Positions 6,637 to 14,828 of a stretch of DNA of 18,583 nucleotides are shown here, piece after piece. The translations under genes were made by a program, and so were the position numbers. Every line of letters starts with the position of its first letter. The first letter of the stretch is position 1. The DNA is from an uncultured Persicitalea sp. (lineage in GTDB: Bacteria > Bacteroidota > Bacteroidia > Cytophagales > Spirosomataceae), in NCBI GenBank assembly GCA_950075905.1, contig CATMVR010000019.1:1-18583 (forward strand), in the 5' to 3' direction. The notes below the pieces were generated by a model. It was not told where the DNA came from, ran no database searches, and worked only from the letters and a program-made list of their open reading frames with translations.

Positions 6637-8184
6637 CTACTCTTCCAGAATATTGAACTTAAAATCCAGCGGATCGAAATGATCGAGCAGGCACTGAATG
6701 AAGTTGCGGTTGTTGATGTAAAAATTCAGAAAGTTATCGTGCCGCTCCTGCGGGGTACCGTTGGGAAAAAAATCTTTGAGCAGGGAATCAAGCTGGGCTA
6801 CCTGAATACCGTGCTTACGTTCCTCGGCCCGCCGGATACGTTTTTCCAGCTTTTCCAGCGAGTTGAACAGCCGGGCCCGCTCGGCCAGTACCGCTGGCTC
6901 CATGGTTTTGTCTACCGTTAAAGCTTTATCCACCATATCTGAGAGTACGGTGTCAAATTTTTCCTTCTCGGCATCCAGCGAAAGCGTATGCTCCGATATC
7001 CGTTCGATCAGGGCACGTTTCAGCATTATTCTATCCTGAAAAAATTCCTCGTAGCTCAGGCCCAGTTTTTCCAGACGCCGTCGGCTGGCGGTATCCACAT
7101 AGAGCGCAAAATTGCGCGGAATCAGCATCGGAAAAGGTTCATTAAAATGATCGAACACGCCTTTCAGCTGCATCCAGTAGGGAATCTCGGAAGGCCCGCC
7201 GATGTAGGCCAGGTTGGGCAGGATTACTTCCTGGTACAGGGGCCTGAGTACCACGTTGGGGCTAAACCGCTCAGGATGTTCGTTTAACTCTTCCCGCATT
7301 TCTTCCTGGGTAAACGTCTCGGAAGTGTTCAGAACCCTAAAAACCCCTTCCTCTTTCACAATTCGCTCGCGAATAGCGTCCCGCAGATAGAACAGGTTGA
7401 TTTCGCGGGCGTGCACCGGCGTGTGGTAGCCCAGGGCTTCCAGCTGCCCGGTGGTATCGGCTACCAGCCGACCCGACGACTGCTGAAACAGTTCGTCGGT
7501 CATTACGGGTAAAAAGTGCCTTTTCAGGTCGGCATCGTCGGCATCGAGCGTAATTAGCCCCTGAGCTCCAAATAGCCCGTGCATGTAACATCGAACGGCA
7601 TCAGCCAGCGTGGTATTTTCCAGGTACGCTTTACTGAAAAGCCGGGGCACGTCTGGCAGCACGTCCAAAATGGTTTTCAGCTCATGGGGATTTAGGCGAC
7701 CGACGGCTCCGCTATGCTCACCCGCCCAGGTATATTTTTCTCCGAATAGCGAAAAGGAGGCGATTTCGGTAAAATCATGGTCTTCTGAGGCCATCCAGTA
7801 GACGGGCACAAACTCGTATTCGGGATAAGTTTCTTTTAAAGTGCGGGCCAGGTTAATAATCGTAACGATCTTGTAAATCACGTACAGTGGGCCGGTGAAG
7901 ATATTGAGCTGGTGACCGGTAGTAACGGTGAAGGTATTTTCCTGACGCAGGATGGAAAAGTCCGGAGCATCTGGTATATTCTGATACTGCCGGGTGAGTA
8001 CATCCACAAGAGTTTTGCGCTTTTCGGGATCAAAGCCGGCCCGCTGCGCTATGGCTTTCCCGGCGCCTTCGCGGCTGGGATATACGCTGTAAAAATCTGT
8101 TAAATCGGGCTTTTGGTCAAGATAATCGAGCAGGAGCGGAGGGAACTGCCCCGTATTACGCAGCGCAACGGAATGAAGTTTCAT
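6637..8184 (-). CDS. bshC: Putative cysteine ligase BshC (bacillithiol synthesis)
   Basis: This is a 515-residue cytoplasmic protein of the BshC family, which adds cysteine to glucosaminyl-malate in the last step of bacillithiol synthesis. Family motifs are TTGHQLNIFTGPLYVIYKI at residues 88-106 and YWMASEDHDFTEI at 129-141, the nucleotide-binding-like core. The C-terminal third, about residues 395-480, is a charged coiled-coil segment. The ATG at 8184 gives MKLHSVALRNTGQFPPLLLD, a normal start. The length is close to B. subtilis BshC (about 540). No bshA or bshB is in the window; in Bacteroidota these genes are often dispersed. The substrate assignment comes from the family and is not shown directly here. 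Confidence 0.93.
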   Translation of the reverse strand: MKLHSVALRNTGQFPPLLLDYLDQKPDLTDFYSVYPSREGAGKAIAQRAGFDPEKRKTLVDVLTRQYQNIPDAPDFSILRQENTFTVTTGHQLNIFTGPLYVIYKIVTIINLARTLKETYPEYEFVPVYWMASEDHDFTEIASFSLFGEKYTWAGEHSGAVGRLNPHELKTILDVLPDVPRLFSKAYLENTTLADAVRCYMHGLFGAQGLITLDADDADLKRHFLPVMTDELFQQSSGRLVADTTGQLEALGYHTPVHAREINLFYLRDAIRERIVKEEGVFRVLNTSETFTQEEMREELNEHPERFSPNVVLRPLYQEVILPNLAYIGGPSEIPYWMQLKGVFDHFNEPFPMLIPRNFALYVDTASRRRLEKLGLSYEEFFQDRIMLKRALIERISEHTLSLDAEKEKFDTVLSDMVDKALTVDKTMEPAVLAERARLFNSLEKLEKRIRRAEERKHGIQVAQLDSLLKDFFPNGTPQERHDNFLNFYINNRNFIQCLLDHFDPLDFKFNILEE

Positions 8185-8319
8185 TTACAAAAGTTTACAG
8201 ATCATGAGAGCCATCGGAAGGATAACCGGCCGCAAAATAGTTGATTTTAAAACTATATCCCATGCTGTAAAGTTTCGCCCCGCGAAAAAACCTGACGACC
8301 GGTTATGGCCCCCCACAAA

Positions 8320-8348
8320 AAAGCCGATCCTGAGTCAGAATCGGCTTT
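8320..8348 (-). terminator. Intrinsic terminator after the acyl-CoA dehydrogenase gene
   Basis: A 9-bp perfect stem (AAAGCCGAT at 8320-8328, ATCGGCTTT at 8340-8348) is followed on the minus strand by six T. It lies about 120 bases past the stop of the dehydrogenase gene, after the three-hairpin element, so that element is probably part of the 3' untranslated region. Confidence 0.85.
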
Positions 8349-8384
8349 CTTCGAACGTAGTAGTCGTATTGGTTTCTAGTTGCG

Positions 8385-8459
8385 CGGGTCAGAGACCCGA
8401 ACAGTCTTGGTTGGCTACCCTGGCAGCCAACATATCGGTAGGGCGGGCAGTGAGCCCGC
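8385..8459. repeat. Cluster of three adjacent hairpins, candidate repeat element
   Basis: Three inverted repeats follow each other within 75 bases: CGGGTC-AGA-GACCCG (8385-8399), TTGGCT-8 bases-AGCCAA (8411-8430) and GCGGGC-AGTGA-GCCCGC (8443-8459). The outer two hairpins resemble each other, so the unit as a whole looks like a structured intergenic element with related ends. No coding frame is evident. It begins 11 bases after the dehydrogenase stop on the minus strand. I think it is a dispersed palindromic element, but copy number cannot be seen from one window. Confidence 0.6.
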
Positions 8460-8469
8460 GTCTGTTCTT

Positions 8470-10284
8470 TTAGAAAATGTACTTGTTCTCAGCCAGCATG
8501 GCATCAGCCACGCGGCGGCGGGCGTCTTTGAGGTTCATGGGCTCGATCTTCGTAAACCGCTTCAGGCCCATCAGCATCACGCGCAGCTCATCACCTTCGG
8601 CAAATGACGAAATGGCCGAACGTCCGGCCGAGATGCATTTGTCTACCGCTCCGTGCAGATAAATCATCGCCATATCTTTGGGCAGCGCCACGGCTTCTTC
8701 TCCTTTTATGCCAATCAGCTTTTCCACGCGAAGCAGAGTTGATTCGGCCGCGTAGATCTCAATGATCATATCGGCAACGTTCATCAGAATCTCCTGCTCG
8801 TGCGAAAGCTTCATCATGAACTTCTGCACCGCAGCACCGGCTATCATCAACGCGGCCTTTTTGAGGTTTTGAAGTACCTTTTTTTCTTTTGCAAAAAGTA
8901 CGTCCTCTTCTTCCGCTCCAAAATCTGGAATAGACATGATTTCCTTTGAAACCGCCGTGGCGGGTCCCATCAGGTCGAGTTCGCCCTTCATAGCTCTTTT
9001 CAGCAGCATATCTACTACCAGCATACGGTTAATCTCGTTGGTCCCTTCAAAAATCCGGTTGATACGCGAGTCGCGGTAGGCGCGTTCCAAAGGGGCATCG
9101 GCCGAGTAGCCCATACCCCCGTACACCTGCAGGCTCTCGTCCACCACGTAGTCCAGCACTTCTGAGCCGTGCACTTTGGTGATAGCGCACTCAATGGCAA
9201 ACTGCTCCACGCCTTTCAGCTTGGCGTCGGCGTCGGTCATACCACCGGCTTTGAGGTCTTCGATAGCGTCGTCGATATTCTGCCCGGCCCGGTAGCAGGC
9301 CGTTTCGGAAGCATAGATCCGGGTAGCCATCTCGCCCAGCTTGTGCTTGATAGCGCCGAAACGACCGATGGAGATACCAAACTGCTTGCGCTCGTTGGCG
9401 TATTGAATGGCGTGCTCCAGCGAGCCCTTGGCACCGCCAATGACGGCTACTCCCAACTTGATGCGGCCGATGTTCAGGATATTTACGGCAATTTTAAAGC
9501 CATTGCCCCGGCTCGACAGCAGGTTTTCGGCGGGTACCTTACAATCGTTAAAAAACACCTGACGGGTGTCGGATCCTTTGATACCCAGCTTCTTTTCGGG
9601 CTCATTCATGGTAATGCCCCCGAAGTCATTCTCTACAATAAAAGCCGACAGGTTTTTGTCCAGCTGGCCATTTCCATCATCAATCTTGGCAAAAACAATA
9701 AACAGATCCGCAAAGCCACCGTTAGTGATCCACATTTTCTGTCCGTTCAGTATGTAGTGCTTTCCGTCGTCGGTAAGCACGGCCTTTGACTTGCCTGAGT
9801 TGGCGTCAGAGCCCGAGTCGGGCTCCGTGAGGCAGTAAGCCGCCTTCCACTCGCCGGTAGCCAGCTTGGGCAGGTACTTTGCTTTCTGCTCCTCGCTGCC
9901 ATAGTACACAATGGGAAGCGTACCAATGCCCGTATGCGCCGACTGCGCTACGGAGAATGAGTGCCCCGTACCCAGGCTTTCGGCCACGAGCATGGAGGTA
10001 TTAAAGTTCATACCAAAACCGCCGTACTCTTCGGGAACGGCCGTTCCCAGTAGCCCCAGCTCGCCCGCTTTGTCCATCAGAGACGACATTAGTTCGGGAG
10101 ATTTGGCGGCGTCTATTTTGTCCAGCCGCGGGTGTACTTCGGTGCGGAGGAAGTCACGGCAGGTTTCGGCAATCATTTTTTGCTCTTCCGTAAATTCCTC
10201 AGGAATAAATATTTGTGATGCTTCGGTTTCCTTGATCAGAAACTCGCCTCCCTTGATGGAGGATTGGTTTTCAACAACAGCCAT
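8470..10284 (-). CDS. Acyl-CoA dehydrogenase, long form with C-terminal extension
   Basis: This is a 604-residue FAD flavoenzyme that removes hydrogens from the alpha-beta bond of acyl-CoA, the first step of beta-oxidation. Typical signatures are EEYGGFGMNF at 85-94, CLTEPDSGSDA at 151-161, KMWITNGG at 183-190, and NRIFEGTNEINR at 409-420, where Glu413 is the expected catalytic base. Residues from about 440 form a C-terminal helical extension absent from 380-residue medium-chain enzymes but seen in the roughly 600-residue B. subtilis FadE-like group. The ATG at 10284 is chosen; an in-frame start at 10335 would run through an operator site. The promoter is flanked by two palindromic operators, so the gene is likely repressed by a regulator encoded elsewhere. 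Chain-length preference is unknown. Confidence 0.95.
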   Translation of the reverse strand: MAVVENQSSIKGGEFLIKETEASQIFIPEEFTEEQKMIAETCRDFLRTEVHPRLDKIDAAKSPELMSSLMDKAGELGLLGTAVPEEYGGFGMNFNTSMLVAESLGTGHSFSVAQSAHTGIGTLPIVYYGSEEQKAKYLPKLATGEWKAAYCLTEPDSGSDANSGKSKAVLTDDGKHYILNGQKMWITNGGFADLFIVFAKIDDGNGQLDKNLSAFIVENDFGGITMNEPEKKLGIKGSDTRQVFFNDCKVPAENLLSSRGNGFKIAVNILNIGRIKLGVAVIGGAKGSLEHAIQYANERKQFGISIGRFGAIKHKLGEMATRIYASETACYRAGQNIDDAIEDLKAGGMTDADAKLKGVEQFAIECAITKVHGSEVLDYVVDESLQVYGGMGYSADAPLERAYRDSRINRIFEGTNEINRMLVVDMLLKRAMKGELDLMGPATAVSKEIMSIPDFGAEEEDVLFAKEKKVLQNLKKAALMIAGAAVQKFMMKLSHEQEILMNVADMIIEIYAAESTLLRVEKLIGIKGEEAVALPKDMAMIYLHGAVDKCISAGRSAISSFAEGDELRVMLMGLKRFTKIEPMNLKDARRRVADAMLAENKYIF

Positions 10285-10321
10285 AGTTTTATATTTTTCG
10301 GGTTTTGAATAATCGAAATAG

Positions 10322-10339
10322 TAGTATGCACGCATACTA
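10322..10339. promoter_or_regulatory. Palindromic operator, site 1 (downstream of promoter)
   Basis: TAGTATGCACGCATACTA is an 8-bp perfect inverted repeat with a 2-base centre. On the minus strand it begins 12 bases after the -7 box, covering the early transcribed region. Its size and symmetry fit a homodimeric helix-turn-helix repressor, such as the TetR-type regulators of fatty-acid degradation genes. Confidence 0.75.
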
Positions 10340-10351
10340 TGTAATCTATTG

Positions 10352-10383
10352 CAAATATACTAACCGAAATATTAGTATGCAAG
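10352..10383 (-). promoter_or_regulatory. Promoter of the acyl-CoA dehydrogenase gene
   Basis: On the minus strand TATATTTG (10352-10359) matches TAnnTTTG exactly, with CTTG 20 bases upstream (10380-10383) as a partial -33 element. The -33 end is inside operator site 2 and the start point lies just before site 1, so both sites are placed to block RNA polymerase. Confidence 0.65.
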
Positions 10384-10390
10384 CATACCA
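10373..10390. promoter_or_regulatory. Palindromic operator, site 2 (overlaps -33 element)
   Basis: TAGTATGCAAGCATACCA repeats site 1 with the same half-sites and a single mismatch in one arm. The centres of the two sites are 51 bases apart, about five DNA turns, so bound dimers would lie on the same face of the helix. Confidence 0.72.
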
Positions 10391-10425
10391 TTATTTCAGT
10401 TAGCGTTTTTTTGGATAGTTTTGAT

Positions 10426-11691
10426 TCAAGAGGATAGCTCTACATTGGCAGGAAGGCTCGATGGGCGTTGAATGGAAGTAAATAATGCTTCTTCAATTCT
10501 GCGCGTAGCGGCATGTAGAGTCCATTTATGCAATACATTTTCAAAAGCACTTTTACCCATTCTATCCCGCTCAGCGGGATTATCCATGAAGTATTTTATT
10601 TTTTCAGAAATCTCCAAGGCATTAGGTGAACAAAGAAAACCTGTCTCTCCATCATTCACTATTTCTTTCACCCCACCTTGCCTCAGACCGATAACTGGTG
10701 TTTGACAGGCGTTTGCCTCTAACGGAGCAAAGCCAAACGGTTCGAGCTTAGCAGTGTAAACCATACAGAGGGCATTGCTTAATAGTTGAACCAGTTCAGC
10801 GTCACAAATCATTTTTTTTATCTCAAAATCTACGTCAAGAGATTGGGCTAAATTCTTGATTTTTTCGCAAAACTCATCGTCGATCAGGTTTGCGACCCAA
10901 ACCAGCTTAGGACGATTATGCTGTATTAAGGCTATTGACCTGATAGCCAATTCCGGGTTTTTATGAAAATATAAGGCCCCTACCGAAATGATGTAGTTTT
11001 CAATTTTTCTCGTTGATACTGGCTTGAAAATAGACGTATCTACTCCAAGGTAGCATACTTCTCCTGGCTTGTCGTAGGCACGTGCGCAACTTTCTGCTGA
11101 GTACCAAGAATTGAGAAGCAACTTACCGGCTGCCTCAATATTGATCCGCTCTTCGTGTAGTCGAACGCGAGCGTTGGTTGTTTTCCAAATATCCTTCAGC
11201 CACTCCCAATAGAAGTTTTTATCAAATTTAGTTTCATTGATCAAAGATAAAGGTGGCTCCCAGATGCTTCGGGGATGGGCTTCAAAAAAGAAACGGTAAG
11301 GCTCGCCCAAATAGAGTACAGAAGGTATTTGCACAAAACGGCAAATAAAAGGCGCAGCATAATAGTAGCAGCTATTCGCAAAAAGAACATCAAAGTTTCC
11401 CTGATTGATCTCGTCAGCGCACTGTCGGCAATGCCGCTCCATAGCTTTGATGTTTTCATCTTTATAGAAGAGCACCGACTTGATACGATCTTTATAGGAT
11501 GTATGTGCGCTTCTTTCGAGACGGATCTTGTGAATCCTAACTTCTGCATGAAGTTTAATGTGCCCACTTATTAGCGGGTCAGGAGACCAAATTTCGATGG
11601 TGTGTCCATTTGTTATAAGACCTTGTAAATGGTATTGGAGCGCCCTTGCTCCTCCTCCGAAGACTAGGTTATGCCAAACCGCAATTTTCAT
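10426..11691 (-). CDS. Glycosyltransferase family 4 protein, low-GC
   Basis: This is a 421-residue GT-B fold transferase, probably retaining, that moves a sugar from a nucleotide donor to a glycan acceptor at the cytoplasmic face. The N-terminal half starts MKIAVWHNLVFGGGARALQY with the glycine-rich loop of GT4 enzymes. The C-terminal domain has GVDTSIFKP, the EX7E pair Glu317/Glu325 (EPFGFAPLE), and the NDGETGFL segment that binds the donor. The ATG at 11691 is chosen because it starts the Rossmann strand; an in-frame start 12 codons earlier adds nothing. Its base composition is clearly lower in GC than the neighbours (sampled lines about 30-45% against about 55%), suggesting acquisition from another source. 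Sugar and acceptor are unknown. Confidence 0.9.
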   Translation of the reverse strand: MKIAVWHNLVFGGGARALQYHLQGLITNGHTIEIWSPDPLISGHIKLHAEVRIHKIRLERSAHTSYKDRIKSVLFYKDENIKAMERHCRQCADEINQGNFDVLFANSCYYYAAPFICRFVQIPSVLYLGEPYRFFFEAHPRSIWEPPLSLINETKFDKNFYWEWLKDIWKTTNARVRLHEERINIEAAGKLLLNSWYSAESCARAYDKPGEVCYLGVDTSIFKPVSTRKIENYIISVGALYFHKNPELAIRSIALIQHNRPKLVWVANLIDDEFCEKIKNLAQSLDVDFEIKKMICDAELVQLLSNALCMVYTAKLEPFGFAPLEANACQTPVIGLRQGGVKEIVNDGETGFLCSPNALEISEKIKYFMDNPAERDRMGKSAFENVLHKWTLHAATRRIEEALFTSIQRPSSLPANVELSS

Positions 11692-11703
11692 GGTATAGAT
11701 ATA

Positions 11704-11727
11704 TTGGAGGGGAATAAAAACCTCCAA
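11704..11727 (-). promoter_or_regulatory. Small hairpin just before the low-GC glycosyltransferase start
   Basis: A 7-bp perfect inverted repeat (TTGGAGG at 11704-11710, CCTCCAA at 11721-11727) lies 12 bases before the start codon on the minus strand. It has no U-tract on that strand, so it does not look like a terminator. It may affect ribosome access to the start. Confidence 0.4.
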
Positions 11728-11785
11728 AAATCTAAATCAATTTTCGTATTGTAAAGCCGTTCACGAAATGGCCGACACGAAAATG

Positions 11786-14659
11786 CTACCGCTTCATGAC
11801 TCGAAACAGGCGTAGAAGCTCTCCATCGGACTCAACCCTTACAAAGTAAACACCAGGCGAAACCCCTAACCCGGCCAGATCAATCTGAGCGATGTTGTTT
11901 TTGACAACCACCCAACGGGCCGGTATCGGAAGGCTTTGTCCGGCAGAATTTATCAGCGTAAAGGAGTAAGGGGCCGGGGCCGGTTTTTCGGGAAGCTTGA
12001 TATTGTAAATGGACTCAAATGGATTGGGGTACCCCAGCCAATCGTCCAGCAAGAGGTTGGGCTGGGTAGAATCACCGGCGGTGATAGTAAAATTGATCGT
12101 ATTGGTGAGTACAAGCTCGCGCTCCTTGTAGGCCGAGGCATATAGCGTATAGCTTCCTACATAAGGTGCAAAGCCGCTTTCCTCCCGGAATAAGGCATGC
12201 GGGAACTTCCGGGCGGTGGCGCGGTACCGGTAAGGCCCGGTGAGCGTAAAATTGACCTGATCAAACTCGAAATTACCGAACGCATAAATATTGAGCAGGT
12301 TTGGCAGGGAGCCAACCGGCAACTCGTCGCCCTCTTGCAGGGTCCGCAATAATTTGCGATCTACCAATTGCCCCGAGCCGAGCAGATCAAAGGTGAGTTT
12401 GGGAATTTCGACACGAATAATAAGGGGGGCATCTGCGTAGCCACCCGCGTTGTCGTACGCCCGAATCGTAACCCGGTACTCTCCCGTGTCGGTAGGAGTA
12501 CCCGAAAAGGTGTTGAGAGAAAAGGACAGCCAGGAAGGCATGTTCTGGACTGATATCAGCGTAATGTACCCATCGCCATCGCTGAATAGATTGGTGGGAA
12601 GTACATAGTTGAAGGGTTCGTTTACTTTGGTAAACTGAATCGGCAGGGTCGTCTGTGCGTAGGGAGGGTTGTTTAGAAACTGCGGCTCTACCACACTGAT
12701 GGTAAAATAAATTTCTACGAAGGCGTTCAGGTCGTCATAAGCTTTCAGAGCTACCCGGAAATCGCCGATTTGGGTGGGCCTGCCTTTAAACTCCCCATTC
12801 TGAAAGGTTAGCCATCCGGGCAGGTCAGCGGCTTCTATCCGGACAACGCTACCATCCGGGTCCACAAAGAGATCGGTAGGTAGTTTGTAAGTGAAGTTGT
12901 CGTTGACCGCAATGGTAACATTGGCGAGGTTTTTCTTGACCATAGGCGGCTTGTTGGCATTTTCGCGCGTATCTACCCGAATGGTGAGGTAGGCGTCGGT
13001 GGCGTCCCCTTCGTCGTCAATGCCCCGCACCTGAATGCGGCTATCGCCCATGACCGTAGGCAGGCCTCTGAGGGACCCGTCCTCGTATTTCAGCCAGGGC
13101 GGTAGCGACGACACCTCGATCCTGACCACGTTGCCATCCATATCCGCAAAAGTATCGGTAGGGATGCGGTAGGCAAACTCGCGGTTTACTGCAATAATCT
13201 GCATTGGCACCGGGTTGAGCAGATAGGGCGGACGGTTGGCAGCCGGGGCCCAATATTCATCTTTCAGAATATCCTCATCCAGCTTTACGTACACCGGCCG
13301 GGGAGGGCCATTGCCCCGGGCGGCCTTTTTCCAGATTTCGTAGGTACCCAGGTTCCAGATGGTTTTGTCGATCACCGCCGACAGCCGGTACGATATGGTG
13401 TCCTGGGGTACTACCGGCACCACGGGCTGGGAGAGCCACTTGGCCGTCGAATTCTGAATCACGTCCCGCACCGCGGCGACATTCCCCGGTGTAGAGAGCA
13501 CAAAAGCCACCAGCTTGGCTCCGCTCTGAAAGCTTTCATCGATATGCTCGTAGAATTCTGAATTTGCCAGCTGGTCGTTGTAGAAGACTTCGTTCATGAC
13601 CCATTGGTCAGCCCTCACGTTGCTCCGAATCACGTCCATGGTCCAGCGGTGGTCGTACATCTCTGTATCGTGTATTTTTACACCATCGGTTTTTAACGCC
13701 AGGTCCGGAAAGGACAAAGTACCGCGCAGACCACTTACATTATCAATAACAGACCCAAATTCCAGTACGTATGGAATGTTTTTATCCACATCTTTGACGG
13801 TCTGAATCATACGGTCATTAAACTGTTTCAGGATGAGGTGGCGATAAATGTACCAGTCCTTTCCCCGCCTTCCGAAAAAAGATTCTTTCGTGTCCCAGGG
13901 GGTCACTGGCGGCAGTACCTCCTCAAACGATTTATAATCGCCCCCCCACAGCAAATTCAACCGGACAATTTTCTTGTACTTGCTGCGTAGCCACTCAATG
14001 AAACCCTTCTTGTAGAAATCGGAGTAGTCAAAGATCGACAGGTAAGCCTCTTTGTACTCTCCGTTGGGAGGAATATTGATATGGTGATAGCCTGCCTCCT
14101 GCGTAGGGGAGGTGACCACCGACAAAAAGAGCAGATTATCTTGCTCCTGCAAGTACTTGTATCGCTCAGTCACCTGTTTTACAAAGTCAGCGCCTTTTTG
14201 TACCGAAGGTTCATGCAGGTAGCTGAAATGGGTGTAGTTGTATATTTCACGCAGGGGGTACTGATTGTAATCTTTTGCGCTCTCGGCGTCGGTCCAGAAG
14301 CCATTGAGATACCCCGAGTTGCGTCCCAGAAAAACCCGGATACCCACTTTCATACCCAGCCGGGTGGCCAGCTGAATCTGATTGTCGGACTTGCCCCAGT
14401 CGCCGGGGCCAGCCGGCGAATTGCGGTATACCTTATCCCAGTAGACGGTCAGGACCACAGAATTCATACCCGCAGCGTGGGCCTGTCTGATCACTTCCAG
14501 CTCAAAGTCCCTTTCCTCGGAGAGATTTAGCAATAATAGCGCAAAGTACCGCTTGTTGTCCTCTTTGGGCGATTGGGCAAAGGAATTTCCAAAAAACAGG
14601 AAGACCAGTAGCGCGGGAATAATCCAAAAACAATATCGTATAGCAGCTCGTTTTTTCAT
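11786..14659 (-). CDS. Secreted glycosidase-like protein with three Ig-like repeats and T9SS sorting domain
   Basis: This is a 957-residue exported protein. Residues 1-29 are a signal peptide ending NSFAQ. Residues 36-445 look like a TIM-barrel glycosidase related to the GH42 beta-galactosidase group: AAGMNSVVLTVYWDKV near 62-77 and RLNLLWGGDYKSFEE at 233-247 resemble that family. Glu188 and Glu358 are candidate catalytic acids, but the usual DNEYG motif is absent, so family and activity are uncertain. Three similar repeats of about 88 residues (476-562, 570-656, 663-751), each with a PTD-F-D-DG segment and a PxWL motif, are putative Ig/cadherin-like domains. A further beta-rich domain (755-862) precedes a type IX secretion sorting domain (GYPNPF at 876, ending YFVRVESDGELLRLFRVMKR). 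It lies among glycosyltransferases, suggesting a role in a surface or extracellular glycan. Confidence 0.85.
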   Translation of the reverse strand: MKKRAAIRYCFWIIPALLVFLFFGNSFAQSPKEDNKRYFALLLLNLSEERDFELEVIRQAHAAGMNSVVLTVYWDKVYRNSPAGPGDWGKSDNQIQLATRLGMKVGIRVFLGRNSGYLNGFWTDAESAKDYNQYPLREIYNYTHFSYLHEPSVQKGADFVKQVTERYKYLQEQDNLLFLSVVTSPTQEAGYHHINIPPNGEYKEAYLSIFDYSDFYKKGFIEWLRSKYKKIVRLNLLWGGDYKSFEEVLPPVTPWDTKESFFGRRGKDWYIYRHLILKQFNDRMIQTVKDVDKNIPYVLEFGSVIDNVSGLRGTLSFPDLALKTDGVKIHDTEMYDHRWTMDVIRSNVRADQWVMNEVFYNDQLANSEFYEHIDESFQSGAKLVAFVLSTPGNVAAVRDVIQNSTAKWLSQPVVPVVPQDTISYRLSAVIDKTIWNLGTYEIWKKAARGNGPPRPVYVKLDEDILKDEYWAPAANRPPYLLNPVPMQIIAVNREFAYRIPTDTFADMDGNVVRIEVSSLPPWLKYEDGSLRGLPTVMGDSRIQVRGIDDEGDATDAYLTIRVDTRENANKPPMVKKNLANVTIAVNDNFTYKLPTDLFVDPDGSVVRIEAADLPGWLTFQNGEFKGRPTQIGDFRVALKAYDDLNAFVEIYFTISVVEPQFLNNPPYAQTTLPIQFTKVNEPFNYVLPTNLFSDGDGYITLISVQNMPSWLSFSLNTFSGTPTDTGEYRVTIRAYDNAGGYADAPLIIRVEIPKLTFDLLGSGQLVDRKLLRTLQEGDELPVGSLPNLLNIYAFGNFEFDQVNFTLTGPYRYRATARKFPHALFREESGFAPYVGSYTLYASAYKERELVLTNTINFTITAGDSTQPNLLLDDWLGYPNPFESIYNIKLPEKPAPAPYSFTLINSAGQSLPIPARWVVVKNNIAQIDLAGLGVSPGVYFVRVESDGELLRLFRVMKR

Positions 14660-14828
14660 TCCTTATCCAAACTAAAATTAAGTACCTGGTTTTTTTTACA
14701 CCTCACTTCACACACCCTTGCTTCTTACTCATTGTCAAACCCGAAGTACCCGCCCGGATTATCTCCGTAGACACTTGCTAACAAAAGCAATCAACCGACT
14801 GAACTATAACTATCTGCCAGAGCAAAAG
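14660..14828. other. Intergenic gap in the glycan block with no clear signal
   Basis: These 169 bases between the two-transferase unit and the secreted protein gene hold no plausible gene. I see a T/A-rich stretch near 14690 and only a weak promoter-like box close to the secreted protein start. There is no stem with a U-tract, so read-through from the upstream transferases is possible. Confidence 0.5.

Noticed and set aside
8385..8459. Possible small CRISPR array
   Set aside because: The hairpins have different sequences and spacing, there is no identical direct repeat with unique spacers, and no cas gene is nearby.
10285..10335. A longer N terminus for the acyl-CoA dehydrogenase
   Set aside because: The extra 17 residues would be encoded by part of operator site 1 and the leader, and do not resemble the family. 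The ATG at 10284 gives a normal start.
11704..11727. Terminator between the secreted protein gene and the low-GC glycosyltransferase gene
   Set aside because: The stem is only 7 bp and is followed on the minus strand by mixed sequence instead of a U-tract, so I list it as a leader hairpin only.
14081..14530. A 149-codon plus-strand frame opposite the secreted glycosidase-like gene
   Set aside because: It is antisense to a coherent 957-residue protein with signal peptide and domains, and has no ribosome site or recognisable family.
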